A stretch of DNA of 39,816 nucleotides from Opitutia bacterium Tous-C1TDCM (GCA_002288455.1 NEUS01000023.1:1-39816); one strand, 5' to 3'; numbered from the stretch's first letter, positions 32,703-39,816 are shown. A program made the numbers and translations. The notes: generated by a model from the sequence alone, not told the origin.

Positions 32703-33965
32703 ATGTTTCGAACCCTCTTCCTGTTACTGCTGCTCCCGACCGCGGGCCTCGCCGCCGCCGCGGACTGGCCCGAATTTCGCGGACCGACCGGCCAGGGAGT
32801 TTCGACCGCCTCCCGTCTCCCGACCGAATGGTCGGCGGAGAAAAACGTCGTTTGGAAACAACCGGTTCCGGGCTCGGGCTGGTCCTCGCCGGTCGTCAGC
32901 CGCGGCCGGATTTATCTGACGACGGCCACCGTTGCCGGGGAAGAACCGTCGGCCGGTTTGCACGTTTTTTGTTTCGAGGCCGAGACAGGACGCGTCGCGT
33001 GGCACACCGAGGTCTTTTCCATGGCGGGCCTGCCGCCGCCGCCGGTGCACCAACTCAGTTCGCCCGCGTGTCCGACGCCGATCATCGCAGGCGAGCGGCT
33101 CTATATTTATTTCGGGCATCACGGCGCCGCCTGCCTCGACCTCACGGGCAAGATTCTCTGGCGCAACCCGCGCCTGCTCTTCGATCCCATCCCCCCCAAC
33201 GGCGGCTCCCCCATCCTCGCCGGCGACCGCCTGATCTACGTGGCCGAGTGCGCCACGGCGCCGTTCGTCGTCGCGCTCGACAAGCACACGGGAAAAACCC
33301 TGTGGCGACGGCCGCACGCGCTGCAGGCGAAACTGAAGTTCTCGTTCGGCACTCCCCTGCTCATCGAGGTCGCGGGCCGCGCGCAGATTGTGATTCCGGG
33401 CCGGTTCGCGGTGTCCGCCGTCGATCCCGCCGACGGCCGCGAACTCTGGCGCGTGCGGTATCGCGCCGACAGCGCGCAGGCCCCGCGGCCGGTCTTCGCG
33501 CATGGGCTGGTGTTTGTATCCGCCGGGCAATTGCGCTCGGACCTGCTCGCCATCCGGCCGGATGGCAGCGGCGATGTCACCGACACCCACGTGGCGTGGC
33601 GCGCCTCCAAGGGTGCTCCGCTCGCGCCCGCGCTGGTCGTGCTCGGCGACGAACTTTACGCGGTCAACAATGCCGGCATCGCGACGTGCTGGGACGCCCG
33701 GACCGGCCGCGTCCATTGGCAGGAAAGAATCGGCGGCCCCCACAGCGCCTCGCCGATCGCGGGCGCGGGCCGACTCTACTTCCTCGCCGAGAATGGGACC
33801 GCCACGGTCGTGCTGGCCGGGCGCGAGTTTTCCGTTCTCGCGACCAATCCCCTCGGTGAACCCGCCTTCGCCTCGCCGGCCGCGAGCGAGGGCGCGCTCT
33901 TCCTCCGCACGACGCGGCACCTCTACCGTCTCGGCGATCCCCCGGGCGTCCCGGCGGGACCGTGA
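32703..33965 (+). CDS. Secreted PQQ-like beta-propeller protein 8
   Basis: 420 aa. A short hydrophobic signal peptide (MFRTLFLLLLLPTAGLAAAA) is followed by WPEFRGPTGQG, identical to the signature of propeller 3. Over the full length well over half the positions agree with propeller 3 by eye, including IYFGHHG, GGSPILAGDRLIY, KFSFGTPLL, GRELWRVRY and RPDGSGDVTDTHVAWR. This is the most recent-looking duplication in the array. Unlike propeller 3 it has no coupled permease. It is the last gene of the plus-strand run and ends about 220 bp before the transposase element. Its wording of codons is less C-ending than that of its neighbours. Function unknown. Confidence 0.87.
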   Translation: MFRTLFLLLLLPTAGLAAAADWPEFRGPTGQGVSTASRLPTEWSAEKNVVWKQPVPGSGWSSPVVSRGRIYLTTATVAGEEPSAGLHVFCFEAETGRVAWHTEVFSMAGLPPPPVHQLSSPACPTPIIAGERLYIYFGHHGAACLDLTGKILWRNPRLLFDPIPPNGGSPILAGDRLIYVAECATAPFVVALDKHTGKTLWRRPHALQAKLKFSFGTPLLIEVAGRAQIVIPGRFAVSAVDPADGRELWRVRYRADSAQAPRPVFAHGLVFVSAGQLRSDLLAIRPDGSGDVTDTHVAWRASKGAPLAPALVVLGDELYAVNNAGIATCWDARTGRVHWQERIGGPHSASPIAGAGRLYFLAENGTATVVLAGREFSVLATNPLGEPAFASPAASEGALFLRTTRHLYRLGDPPGVPAGP

Positions 33966-34119
33966 GCGCGGCTTGTGGTCGATCCGGTGAACCACGCGCC
34001 TCATCGCGGCCGACCCCTCTTTTTCGTACCCGCGACAAATTCATCGCCGTCGCCCAGTCGCCCTGTCCTGCCCGCCCGTCGCGGTCGGAGTCCCGCCTTA
34101 CGCACCGCCACACCGGTTG

Positions 34120-34161
34120 AACTTCGCTTCGGCGCGAAACTTGGGCCGCTCCCGGCGGCGA
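34120..34161. repeat. Diverged 42-bp intergenic repeat, copy 1
   Basis: This stretch matches 36954-36995 at 34 of 42 positions. Both begin AACTTCGC, share GGCGCGAAA, and end in a small hairpin: GCCGC-TCCCG-GCGGC here and GCCGC-TCCGT-GCGGC in the other copy, so the stem is conserved while the loop varies. It lies 25 bp before the transposase element. It may be a REP-like unit or a relic of a larger repeat, since weaker similarity continues upstream. Confidence 0.45.
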
Positions 34162-34186
34162 GGCGAGCAAACGAGGGCGAGCAAAC

Positions 34187-35231
34187 GGGGTCAGGCTTTG
34201 TAGTTTGTGGTTGACGGTGGGCGTAGAGCGCACCGACGTGGCGGGCATGGCGCGGCCGTTGCGATTCGAGTCCGAGGGCGGGGTGTACCACGTGCTGAAC
34301 CGGGGGAACTACCGGTCGGACATCTTCCGTTCCGGCAAAGCGAAGGCGGCGTTTTTGAAGTGCCTGGACGAGGCCTGCGGGAAGACCGGCTGGGAGGTGC
34401 ACGCCTGGTGCCTGATGTCGAATCACTACCATTTGGCCGTCTCCACGCCCCGGGCCAACCTGGTGGAGGGTATGCGCTGGTTGCAGGGCACGTTTTCGGT
34501 CCGGTTCAACCGGCTGCGCGACGAGCGCGGCCATCTCTTCCAGGGTCGCTACAAGAGCCTGATCGTCGATCCCGACGGCGGCTTGGGACCGCTCTGCCAT
34601 TACCTCCACCTCAATCCGGTCCGCGCCAAGCTCCGTCCCGTCGCCGAACTGCCCGGCTACGCCTGGACCAGCCTGCGCTGGCTGTTCGAGCCGAAGGAGC
34701 GGCCGGATTGGTACCGTCCGCAGGCAGCGCTGGCGCACGCGGGCGGCCTCGCGGACACCGCCGCCGGGCGGCGCAGCTACCTCGCCTACCTGCAATGGCT
34801 CGCCGAGGACGAGCCGGCCCGCAAGGAGCAGCAATTCGGGGCAATGTCGAAGGGCTGGGTCATCGGCAGCGGGAGTTTCCTCAGGACGATGGTGCAGGAG
34901 AGCCGGGAGCGGGGCGGCCAAGGCCGGCGTTTGGCGGCGGAAGCGAGGGCGGCAGCCGAGGAGCTTTGGCGGGAGGAAACGAATCGCCTTCTGGCCAAGC
35001 TTGGCCGCACGGGCGCCGATCTCCTGACGGAGCGGAAATCGGCAGACTGGAAAGTGGCGCTCGCGGCCGCGTTGAAGGAACGCACCACCGCGACGAACCG
35101 CTGGCTGGGCGAGCACCTGCACATGGGCGGATTGCACGAAGTCAGCCGGCGGGTCGGCGCGTGGCGGCGCCAGCCGGACACGGCGCTGGAAAAGCGGCTG
35201 GGGATTGCTGCAAACTACAAAGCCTGACCCC
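34187..35231 (+). mobile_element. RAYT element bounded by a perfect 21-bp inverted repeat
   Basis: The 21 bases at 34187-34207, starting GGGGTCAGGCTTTG, are the exact reverse complement of 35211-35231. Allowing one mismatch, the match extends to 26 bases (34182-34207 against 35211-35236). The arms enclose a single Y1-type transposase gene, and the right arm encodes its last codons and stop. The arms contain GTAG, the tetranucleotide typical at the foot of REP hairpins. IS200/IS605-type and RAYT elements do not normally have DDE-style terminal inverted repeats, so inverted REP copies are the better description. Confidence 0.7.
34247..35227 (+). CDS. REP-associated tyrosine transposase (RAYT, Y1/HUH family)
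   Basis: 326 aa from ATG 34247. The N-terminus MARPLRFESEGGVYHVLNRG is typical of RAYT proteins. The HUH metal-binding motif is HYH within CLMSNHYHLAVSTP (about residues 74-87). The likely catalytic tyrosine is in HLFQGRYKSLIVD (about 121-133), followed by YLHLNPVRA. The C-terminal ~130 residues are charged and helical, as in the longer RAYT group. These enzymes cut and join single-stranded DNA at REP sequences using a 5'-phosphotyrosine link. A TTG start at 34205 would add 14 residues but overlaps the left repeat. The stop lies in the right repeat. The frame is intact, so the protein could be active. Confidence 0.9.
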   Translation: MARPLRFESEGGVYHVLNRGNYRSDIFRSGKAKAAFLKCLDEACGKTGWEVHAWCLMSNHYHLAVSTPRANLVEGMRWLQGTFSVRFNRLRDERGHLFQGRYKSLIVDPDGGLGPLCHYLHLNPVRAKLRPVAELPGYAWTSLRWLFEPKERPDWYRPQAALAHAGGLADTAAGRRSYLAYLQWLAEDEPARKEQQFGAMSKGWVIGSGSFLRTMVQESRERGGQGRRLAAEARAAAEELWREETNRLLAKLGRTGADLLTERKSADWKVALAAALKERTTATNRWLGEHLHMGGLHEVSRRVGAWRRQPDTALEKRLGIAANYKA

Positions 35232-35288
35232 ATTTGATGGCCCTGACCCCATTTGATGACCCCATTTGATGGCCCCATTTGATGGCCG
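35228..35288. repeat. Four tandem copies of a CCCCATTTGATGG unit
   Basis: Copies start at 35228, 35247, 35260 and 35273, giving periods of 19, 13 and 13 bp; the first interval carries an extra CCCTGA. The unit continues directly from the right arm of the transposase element and so is the outer part of the same repeat sequence. The array may arise from repeated insertion or slippage at the element's right end. Confidence 0.75.
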
Positions 35289-35361
35289 ATAGGAAACTGG
35301 ATTTTGACGGGGTCGGGCCGGGTGTGCGTTCGGATCCCCGCAAAATCCGCGCCGCGCCGCC

Positions 35362-36663
35362 TCACTCCACGCGGTAAAGGTGCGTTCTGGTCCGCAGAAA
35401 CAGCGCCGATCCCGACACCGCGGCCGACGCCATGAAACCGCTCTCGAATTTGTTCTCCGCGAGTTTGCGAAAGGTGCGGCCGGCCTCGATCACGGTCACG
35501 ACGCCGGATTCGCCGAGGAACCAGATCTTTCCGTCCGCCAGCAGCGGCGAAGACGACTGCGCGCCGACGACCCGCTCGCGCCACACCACGGCGCCGGTCG
35601 TCGCGTCGAGACACGACGCGATGCCGGCATCGTCCGCCATGAACAGCAGCCCGTCGTGTTCGAGCATCGAGGGTTTGTTGGGCACATTCATCTTCTCGCG
35701 CCACACGATATCCGTCTCCGGCCGCACGCCTTTGCCGCCGAGTTTGACCGCCAGCAGCTGTCCCTTCCCGAAACCCGTCTGGAAATAAACCAGGCCGTGC
35801 GCCACGAGCGGCCGCGTGCTCGCGCTGTGCTGCGCGCGTTCCTCCAGGCGCCAGATTTCCGCTCCCGTGGCCGGCTCGTAGGCGTAGTGGGCCTTCGCGC
35901 CGCTGCTCAGCAGCAACGGGCGCCCGTCGTGCGCGGTCAGGTGCGGCGTCGAAAACGCCTTCCGGAAATCGCCCTGCGCCGTCGGCTGGCCGGTCCCGTC
36001 GAGGTCCTTGAAGTCGACCGAGCGGTCCGTTTTCCAAACCGTGCGGCCGGTCCTTTTGTCGAGCGCCACGATGAACTGGAAATCGCTGCCGTCGAAACTC
36101 AGGTAGAGCCGCTCGCCGTCGATGATCGGCGACGAACCCGCGCCGCGGAAATGGTTGCACACGAAATCCGTGCGCTGCCAAAGCACTTGGCCGGTCCGGG
36201 TGTCGAGACAGGCCGTGCCGGGCGAACCGAAGGTCACATACACGCGGCCGTCTTCGATGACCGGCGTGGGCGACGCGTAGGAGTTGAACCGGTGGCAGAA
36301 CTGCGGCTCGGCCACGCGGAACAGCACCTCGTCGCGCAGGATCGCGCCGGTCGTCTTGTCGAGACACAGGACCGAAAGCGCGTCGCCGGCCTCGGTCGCG
36401 GTGGTGAGCCAGATCTGGTTGCCCCAGATCACGGGCGAAGACCACGCCTTGCCGTGGATCGCGGTTTTCCATTTCACGCGCTCTTTCTCGCCGAAGGTCA
36501 CCGGCAGACCTTTCGCGTCGCTGCGCCCGTCGCCGGCCGGGCCGCGGAACTGCGGCCAGTTTTCGCCCGCGTGCAAGCCGCCGAGCCCCGGCACGACCCA
36601 ACCGGCCAGCACGGCCGACAGACGGATGACAGACACGAAGCAAGCGAACCGGGGCGTAGTCAT
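35362..36663 (-). CDS. Secreted PQQ-like beta-propeller protein 9
   Basis: 433 aa. A signal-like hydrophobic stretch (about residues 8-30, ending GLHAGE) is followed by WPQFRGPAGDGRSDAKG. Blade motifs are CLDKTTGAILRDEVL, CLDTRTGQVLWQRTD, ALDKRTGRTVWKTDR, AYEPATGAEIWRLEE and CLDATTGAVVWRERV. ASPTPVIEDGRVYVTFGSPG, HFRGAGSSPIIDGERLYLSF and DGSDFQFIVALDKRTG are hallmarks of a propeller subgroup abundant in Planctomycetes and Verrucomicrobia. The gene lies between the transposase repeats and the second TonB-dependent receptor, from which it diverges. TTTTCCCC abuts the ATG at 36663. Solo and right-arm copies of the transposase repeat flank the gene. Function unknown. Confidence 0.87.
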   Translation of the reverse strand: MTTPRFACFVSVIRLSAVLAGWVVPGLGGLHAGENWPQFRGPAGDGRSDAKGLPVTFGEKERVKWKTAIHGKAWSSPVIWGNQIWLTTATEAGDALSVLCLDKTTGAILRDEVLFRVAEPQFCHRFNSYASPTPVIEDGRVYVTFGSPGTACLDTRTGQVLWQRTDFVCNHFRGAGSSPIIDGERLYLSFDGSDFQFIVALDKRTGRTVWKTDRSVDFKDLDGTGQPTAQGDFRKAFSTPHLTAHDGRPLLLSSGAKAHYAYEPATGAEIWRLEERAQHSASTRPLVAHGLVYFQTGFGKGQLLAVKLGGKGVRPETDIVWREKMNVPNKPSMLEHDGLLFMADDAGIASCLDATTGAVVWRERVVGAQSSSPLLADGKIWFLGESGVVTVIEAGRTFRKLAENKFESGFMASAAVSGSALFLRTRTHLYRVE

Positions 36664-36754
36664 GGGGAAAACGATCCGCGATACGAAGCCGAGCTTCCCG
36701 CCGCGGACAATCCCGAAAGCCCAGGGCGCATGTGCTCGTTTCACATCGCAAGAT

Positions 36755-36778
36755 GGGGTCAGGCTTTGTGGTTTGTAG
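36755..36778 (+). repeat. Solo copy of the RAYT-associated repeat
   Basis: GGGGTCAGGCTTTG and GGTTTGTAG repeat the left arm at 34187-34210 with two differences in 24 bases and in the same orientation. The copy lies 92 bp upstream of the propeller 9 start and has no transposase of its own, as expected of a REP sequence mobilised in trans. With the right arm at 35211 it brackets the propeller 9 gene in opposite orientations. Confidence 0.7.
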
Positions 36779-36953
36779 CTCGCAGTCGCGGCCGACCGCC
36801 CGGAAGCACGGCCGACCGCGGCCCGCGCCAAGTCAAAACGTGATCACCTGGAAAACCCCTCCCCGGAAAATCCGGTTTCCTGTCAGGAGCAGACCGGCAA
36901 CCCCCGCAGAATCCCGGTTCCTACCGCCAATGCTCGCAACCGATTCGATCCGC

Positions 36954-36995
36954 AACTTCGCCATGGCGCGAAATCCGGGCCGCTCCGTGCGGCGA
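36954..36995. repeat. Diverged 42-bp intergenic repeat, copy 2
   Basis: This is the partner of 34120-34161 (34 of 42 identical), with the hairpin GCCGC-TCCGT-GCGGC. It lies about 115 bp upstream of the second TonB-dependent receptor start. Weak similarity continues upstream (a TCCCGG segment and an ACCGCCA segment in both copies), suggesting that the original unit was longer. Confidence 0.45.
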
Positions 36996-37110
36996 AAAAT
37001 CTGGACGCCCGGTCGCATCTTCGGGCAAGGGTGAACCGTCTTTTCGCGGTCGCCGCACTCTAGCAGCACCCGCGAGAGATTCACTCCCCGACACCTCCTT
37101 GCCCAGCTCG

Positions 37111-39216
37111 ATGCCCACCCACAGTGCCTCCCGGCGCCGCTTCGCCGCCGCCTCGCTCATCGCCACCGTCGCCGCCGCCGCCGCGTTCACTCCTTGCGCC
37201 GCCGCCGCCGAAACCACTGTGCTCTCGCCTTTCCGGGTCGAAGCCGAATTCGGGCTCGATGGCCTGCGCATCCAAAACTCCTCCGCCGTCCTCAACAGCT
37301 ACCTTCTCGAGCAGCAGGGCATCGCCAGCCTCCAGGATATCACCGGCGCCGCGCCCAATCTCGCCACCAGCAACAGCGACACCCGCGGCTACGGCGACGT
37401 GCTCTCCCTCCGCGGCCTCGCCAATTCCATTTTCTTCACCTCGCCGTCCGTCGCCTACGTGATCGACGACGTCCCCGGCCTCTCCGTCTCCGGCTACCCG
37501 AGTTCCCTTCTCGGCCTCGAGAGCTTCACCGTCAAAGCCGGCCCGCAAGGCACCGACTACGGCCGCAACGCCCCCGGCGGCGTGATCGAGATTAAGACCC
37601 GCACCCCCGGCGCCCAGCACCGCGGCAAGGTCCTCCTGGATTACGGCTCCTTCAATTTCTCCGCCCTGCAGGCCGCCTTCGATGGCCCGATCAACACCCA
37701 AAGCGGCTACAGTCTCGCCTTGGGTCTCTCTGACCGCGACGGCTACATCACCAACTCTGCGAAAAAGAAAACCGCCGACGACCGCTCCGAGTTCGCCGGT
37801 CGCGGCACCCTCTTCTTCCGCCCCGACGCCAATACCCAGATCCGCGTCGGCCTGTACTATGAACGCGCCCGCGACGACGACGGCCGCCTCTCCTCCCTCT
37901 TCAGCCCCGATCCTTTCTCGGTTTCGTCCGACACCGCCGGCCAGACCGCGATCGAGCGCCACCAGTATTCCTTTCAGGCGAAACGGAAGTTGGACGTCGG
38001 CACCTTGATCGCCACAACCTCGCGCCAATCCTTCGACGTCGATCCGTCCGTCACCGACCTCGACCTCTCGCCCTTCCCCGCGGCATTTTCCCGCGTCCTG
38101 CAGAACGAGGAAACGTGGACCCAGGAACTGCGCTTCGAGTCCACGCCCACTGCCGACAAAACCCAATGGCGCGCCGGCCTCTTCTATTTCGATCACAACA
38201 CCGACGGCAACGCCCTGCGCCAGTTCATCGTCCCGCCGAGCGCCTTCGTTCCGCCGAATTTCGTCCAGACCGAGCGCACGCTCTCCTCGGTCGATCAGAC
38301 GGGACTGGCCGGCTACGTGAATGCCGACCTCCCGATCTCCGCGCAGACCCTTTTCAAAGTCGGAGCCCGCCTCGAAAACGCCCGCTCCGAGATCGACCGC
38401 ACCAAGGCCGCGTCCAACAGCTTCGGTTTCCCCTCGCCGCAAGACCCGCGCCTCCGCGCCGACCAGAGCAACACCACCCTCTCCGCGAGCGCCGGCCTCG
38501 CGCACAACCTTTCGAAATCCCTCGGCCTGCACGCCCGGACGTCCGTCGCCCAAAAACCCCGGGGCTACAGCGCCTTCACCGGCAATCCGGCCCTCGCCGC
38601 CTTCAAGCAGGAACGCCAATGGGCCAATGAAATCGGCCTCACCTTCGGCGCGCCCAAGGACCGTTTCGGCGGCAGCCTCCTCGCCTTCTACACCAAGGTC
38701 CGCGACTACCAGTTCGAGCGCACCGTCCCGAACTCCACCGACTTCATCGTCGTCAACGCCGCCGAGGTCCTCTCCCGTGGCTTCGAGGCCAAGGTCGTCT
38801 ACAGCCCCGTCGACCGGGTCTGGCTCGATCTCCAGGCCGGTTACGCCGAGGCCACCTTCGAGGATCACCGCGACGCCACCGGCGCCAGCGTCAACGGCAA
38901 GCAAGTCCCCTACGTCCCCCGCTCCACGCTCCGCGCCGGCGTCACCGTCGACCTCACGCACGGTTTTTCCGCCAATGCCGGCTACGCCGCCGTCGGCCGC
39001 ACCGCTTACGACGAACGCAACACCGCGCGCTTCGTGCAGAAGTCCTATGGCATCGTGCATGCTCAGCTCCGCTACCGCTCCGGCCAGTGGACGGGCGCCG
39101 TCTATGCCCAGAACCTTTTCCAGAAAGACTACTATCAGTTCATCAATCCCGAAATCTTCGCCGGCGCTCCGGGCGCTCCCCGTCGCGTGGGCGTACAGCT
39201 CTCGTTCGAATACTGA
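37111..39216 (+). CDS. TonB-dependent receptor without N-terminal extension
   Basis: 701 aa. The signal peptide has a basic start (HSASRRRFAAAS) and ends at CAAAA-ET. LSPFRVEAEFG follows, then the plug (SLQDITGAAPNLATSNS, VLSLRGLANSIFF, YVIDDVPGLSVSGYP, LESFTVKAGPQGTDYGRNA and PGGVIEIKTRTP) and a barrel ending GVQLSFEY with a terminal aromatic. There is no carboxypeptidase-D-like domain, and the length and plug match siderophore/cofactor-type receptors more than SusC-like ones. The ligand is unknown. It is followed 70 bp later by propeller 10, with a stem-loop between them, which raises the possibility of a receptor-propeller pair. An in-frame TTG at 37099 was rejected in favour of the ATG. 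Confidence 0.92.
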   Translation: MPTHSASRRRFAAASLIATVAAAAAFTPCAAAAETTVLSPFRVEAEFGLDGLRIQNSSAVLNSYLLEQQGIASLQDITGAAPNLATSNSDTRGYGDVLSLRGLANSIFFTSPSVAYVIDDVPGLSVSGYPSSLLGLESFTVKAGPQGTDYGRNAPGGVIEIKTRTPGAQHRGKVLLDYGSFNFSALQAAFDGPINTQSGYSLALGLSDRDGYITNSAKKKTADDRSEFAGRGTLFFRPDANTQIRVGLYYERARDDDGRLSSLFSPDPFSVSSDTAGQTAIERHQYSFQAKRKLDVGTLIATTSRQSFDVDPSVTDLDLSPFPAAFSRVLQNEETWTQELRFESTPTADKTQWRAGLFYFDHNTDGNALRQFIVPPSAFVPPNFVQTERTLSSVDQTGLAGYVNADLPISAQTLFKVGARLENARSEIDRTKAASNSFGFPSPQDPRLRADQSNTTLSASAGLAHNLSKSLGLHARTSVAQKPRGYSAFTGNPALAAFKQERQWANEIGLTFGAPKDRFGGSLLAFYTKVRDYQFERTVPNSTDFIVVNAAEVLSRGFEAKVVYSPVDRVWLDLQAGYAEATFEDHRDATGASVNGKQVPYVPRSTLRAGVTVDLTHGFSANAGYAAVGRTAYDERNTARFVQKSYGIVHAQLRYRSGQWTGAVYAQNLFQKDYYQFINPEIFAGAPGAPRRVGVQLSFEY

Positions 39217-39218
39217 GT

Positions 39219-39247
39219 CGCCCGCGTTTGCTTTCCGGCCGCGGGCG
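39219..39247 (+). other. Stem-loop between the receptor and propeller 10
   Basis: CGCCCGCG (39219-39226) and CGCGGGCG (39240-39247) form a perfect 8-bp GC-only stem with a 13-nt loop. No T-run follows, so it is not a classical intrinsic terminator. It may stabilise the receptor mRNA or lower transcription into the next gene. Confidence 0.35.
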
Positions 39248-39286
39248 CCGAACACTTCCGCACTTCCTTAACCCCGCTCTGGTCCC

Positions 39287-39816
39287 ATGAGATTCGCCCC
39301 CCGCTTCGTCGCCCTGCTTCTCGCCCTCGGCGTCAACGCCCTGCCCGCCGCCTCCGGGTGGCTGCACTGGCGCGGCCCCGATCGCAACGGCGTCTCCCCC
39401 GCCCAACAAGCGCTGCCCACCGATCTCGCCCTCGGCGGCCCCAACCACCGCTGGTCCTACAAAGCCCACGGCGCCGGCACCCCCGTCATTGCCGACGGCC
39501 GCGTCTACGCCATGTGCTACTACGGCGAGACCACCGACGTCGAAGAGGCCATCGTGTGCCTCGATGTGAAGACCGGCGCGCTCATCTGGGAGCACCGCTT
39601 CAAGGACTTCCTCAGCGACACCGTGTACAACCGCTACGGCATCGGCGCGCCCTACGTCGACGCCGAGACCGGCAACGTCTACTGCGAGTCCACCTGCGGC
39701 GTGATCATGGCCTTCACCCGCGACGGCAAAAAAATCTGGGAACGCTCCATGATGGAGGAGTTCGGCCGCCTCACCTTCCCCAACGGTCGCACCGGCTCCC
39801 TCACCACCGATGGCGG
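39287..39816 (+). CDS. Secreted PQQ-like beta-propeller protein 10 (5' part, cut by the window edge)
   Basis: At least 176 codons, open to the window end. The signal peptide MRFAPRFVALLLALGVNALP ends near PAASG, followed by WLHWRGPDRNGVSPAQ, the group signature. Early blades read GTPVIADGRVYAMCYYGE, CLDVKTGALIWEHRF and AFTRDGKKIWERSM. The segment DTVYNRYGIGAPYVDAETG is close to a propeller subgroup with conserved Tyr and Asp between the first blades. The ATG follows TCTGGTCCC with no Shine-Dalgarno. It lies 70 bp after the TonB-dependent receptor and is probably cotranscribed, unless the stem-loop ends transcription. Confidence 0.85.
   Translation, partial: MRFAPRFVALLLALGVNALPAASGWLHWRGPDRNGVSPAQQALPTDLALGGPNHRWSYKAHGAGTPVIADGRVYAMCYYGETTDVEEAIVCLDVKTGALIWEHRFKDFLSDTVYNRYGIGAPYVDAETGNVYCESTCGVIMAFTRDGKKIWERSMMEEFGRLTFPNGRTGSLTTDG

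Larger units (their letters stand above)
36664..37110. other. 447-bp divergent intergenic region with repeats
   Basis: The region between propeller 9 and the second TonB-dependent receptor holds a solo copy of the transposase repeat (36755-36778), an 11-bp direct repeat CGGCCGACCGC at 36789-36799 and 36809-36819, a small hairpin CCGGA-AAA-TCCGG at 36863-36875, and copy 2 of the 42-bp repeat (36954-36995). No gene is convincing in it. The promoters for both divergent genes should lie here, but no clear consensus was found. Confidence 0.6.

Noticed and set aside
34187-35231. A classical DDE insertion sequence with terminal inverted repeats
   Set aside because: The enclosed protein has an HUH motif and a Y1 tyrosine and no DDE catalytic triad; the repeats are better read as REP copies.
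35228-35288. Tandem repeats as a CRISPR array
   Set aside because: The unit is only 13 bp, the spacing has no unique spacers, and no cas genes are present.
36833-37084. An 83-codon minus-strand frame upstream of the second receptor
   Set aside because: It runs through the 42-bp repeat, has no signal or domain, and looks like repeat-derived open frame.
21024-39816. The propellers as true PQQ-dependent dehydrogenases
   Set aside because: They are 417-463 aa and lack the length and recognisable catalytic and cofactor residues of quinoprotein alcohol or glucose dehydrogenases. They fit the cofactor-free PQQ-like repeat group better.

Overview
The window looks like a chromosomal segment of a Verrucomicrobiota bacterium, most likely of the Opitutales/Opitutaceae type. 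The evidence is the high GC content, TonB-dependent receptors whose plug is preceded by an LDAF/LSPF-type segment, many secreted PQQ-like beta-propeller proteins with an N-terminal W-x-x-[FW]-R-G-P signature, a Tat-exported Gfo/Idh/MocA oxidoreductase, and almost no Shine-Dalgarno sequences. No rRNA, tRNA or CRISPR array was seen. The taxonomic call is inference.

Region 1 (1-122) is the 3' end of a plus-strand gene resembling the C-terminus of YgjP/M48-like metallopeptidases.

Region 2 (142-19622, all minus strand, read right to left) is a carbohydrate-utilisation locus. Its order is: a GH95 alpha-fucosidase remnant; a secreted 963-aa protein of unknown family; a GH106-type alpha-L-rhamnosidase; a TonB-dependent receptor with a carboxypeptidase-D-like N-terminal domain; a short secreted orphan ORF; a Tat-exported Gfo/Idh/MocA oxidoreductase; a decayed stretch; a GH43 enzyme close to exo-beta-1,3-galactanases; a 954-aa paralogue of the unknown protein; an ExuT-like MFS permease; and an FAD-dependent oxidoreductase. 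Several junctions are ATGA overlaps. A divergent LacI-type regulator (19819-20883) sits at the head of the locus. A 19-bp motif with an inverted-repeat core occurs both in front of this regulator and inside the locus. The enzyme set would suit a rhamnose-capped, uronate-bearing galactan such as an arabinogalactan; this substrate is a hypothesis.

Region 3 (21024-39816) is dominated by ten separate genes for secreted PQQ-like beta-propeller proteins, one cut by the window edge. They lie in divergent pairs and short operons with an MFS permease translationally coupled to one of them, a six-helix membrane protein and a second TonB-dependent receptor. Their biochemical role is not known.

Inside this array sits a RAYT (REP-associated tyrosine transposase) gene. 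It is bracketed by a perfect 21-bp inverted repeat, followed by four short tandem repeats, with a further near-identical solo copy 1.5 kb away. Other intergenic repeats are a long imperfect hairpin at 26540-26630 and a diverged 42-bp repeat at 34120 and 36954. A C-rich tract directly abutting the ATG replaces the Shine-Dalgarno sequence at many genes in both regions.
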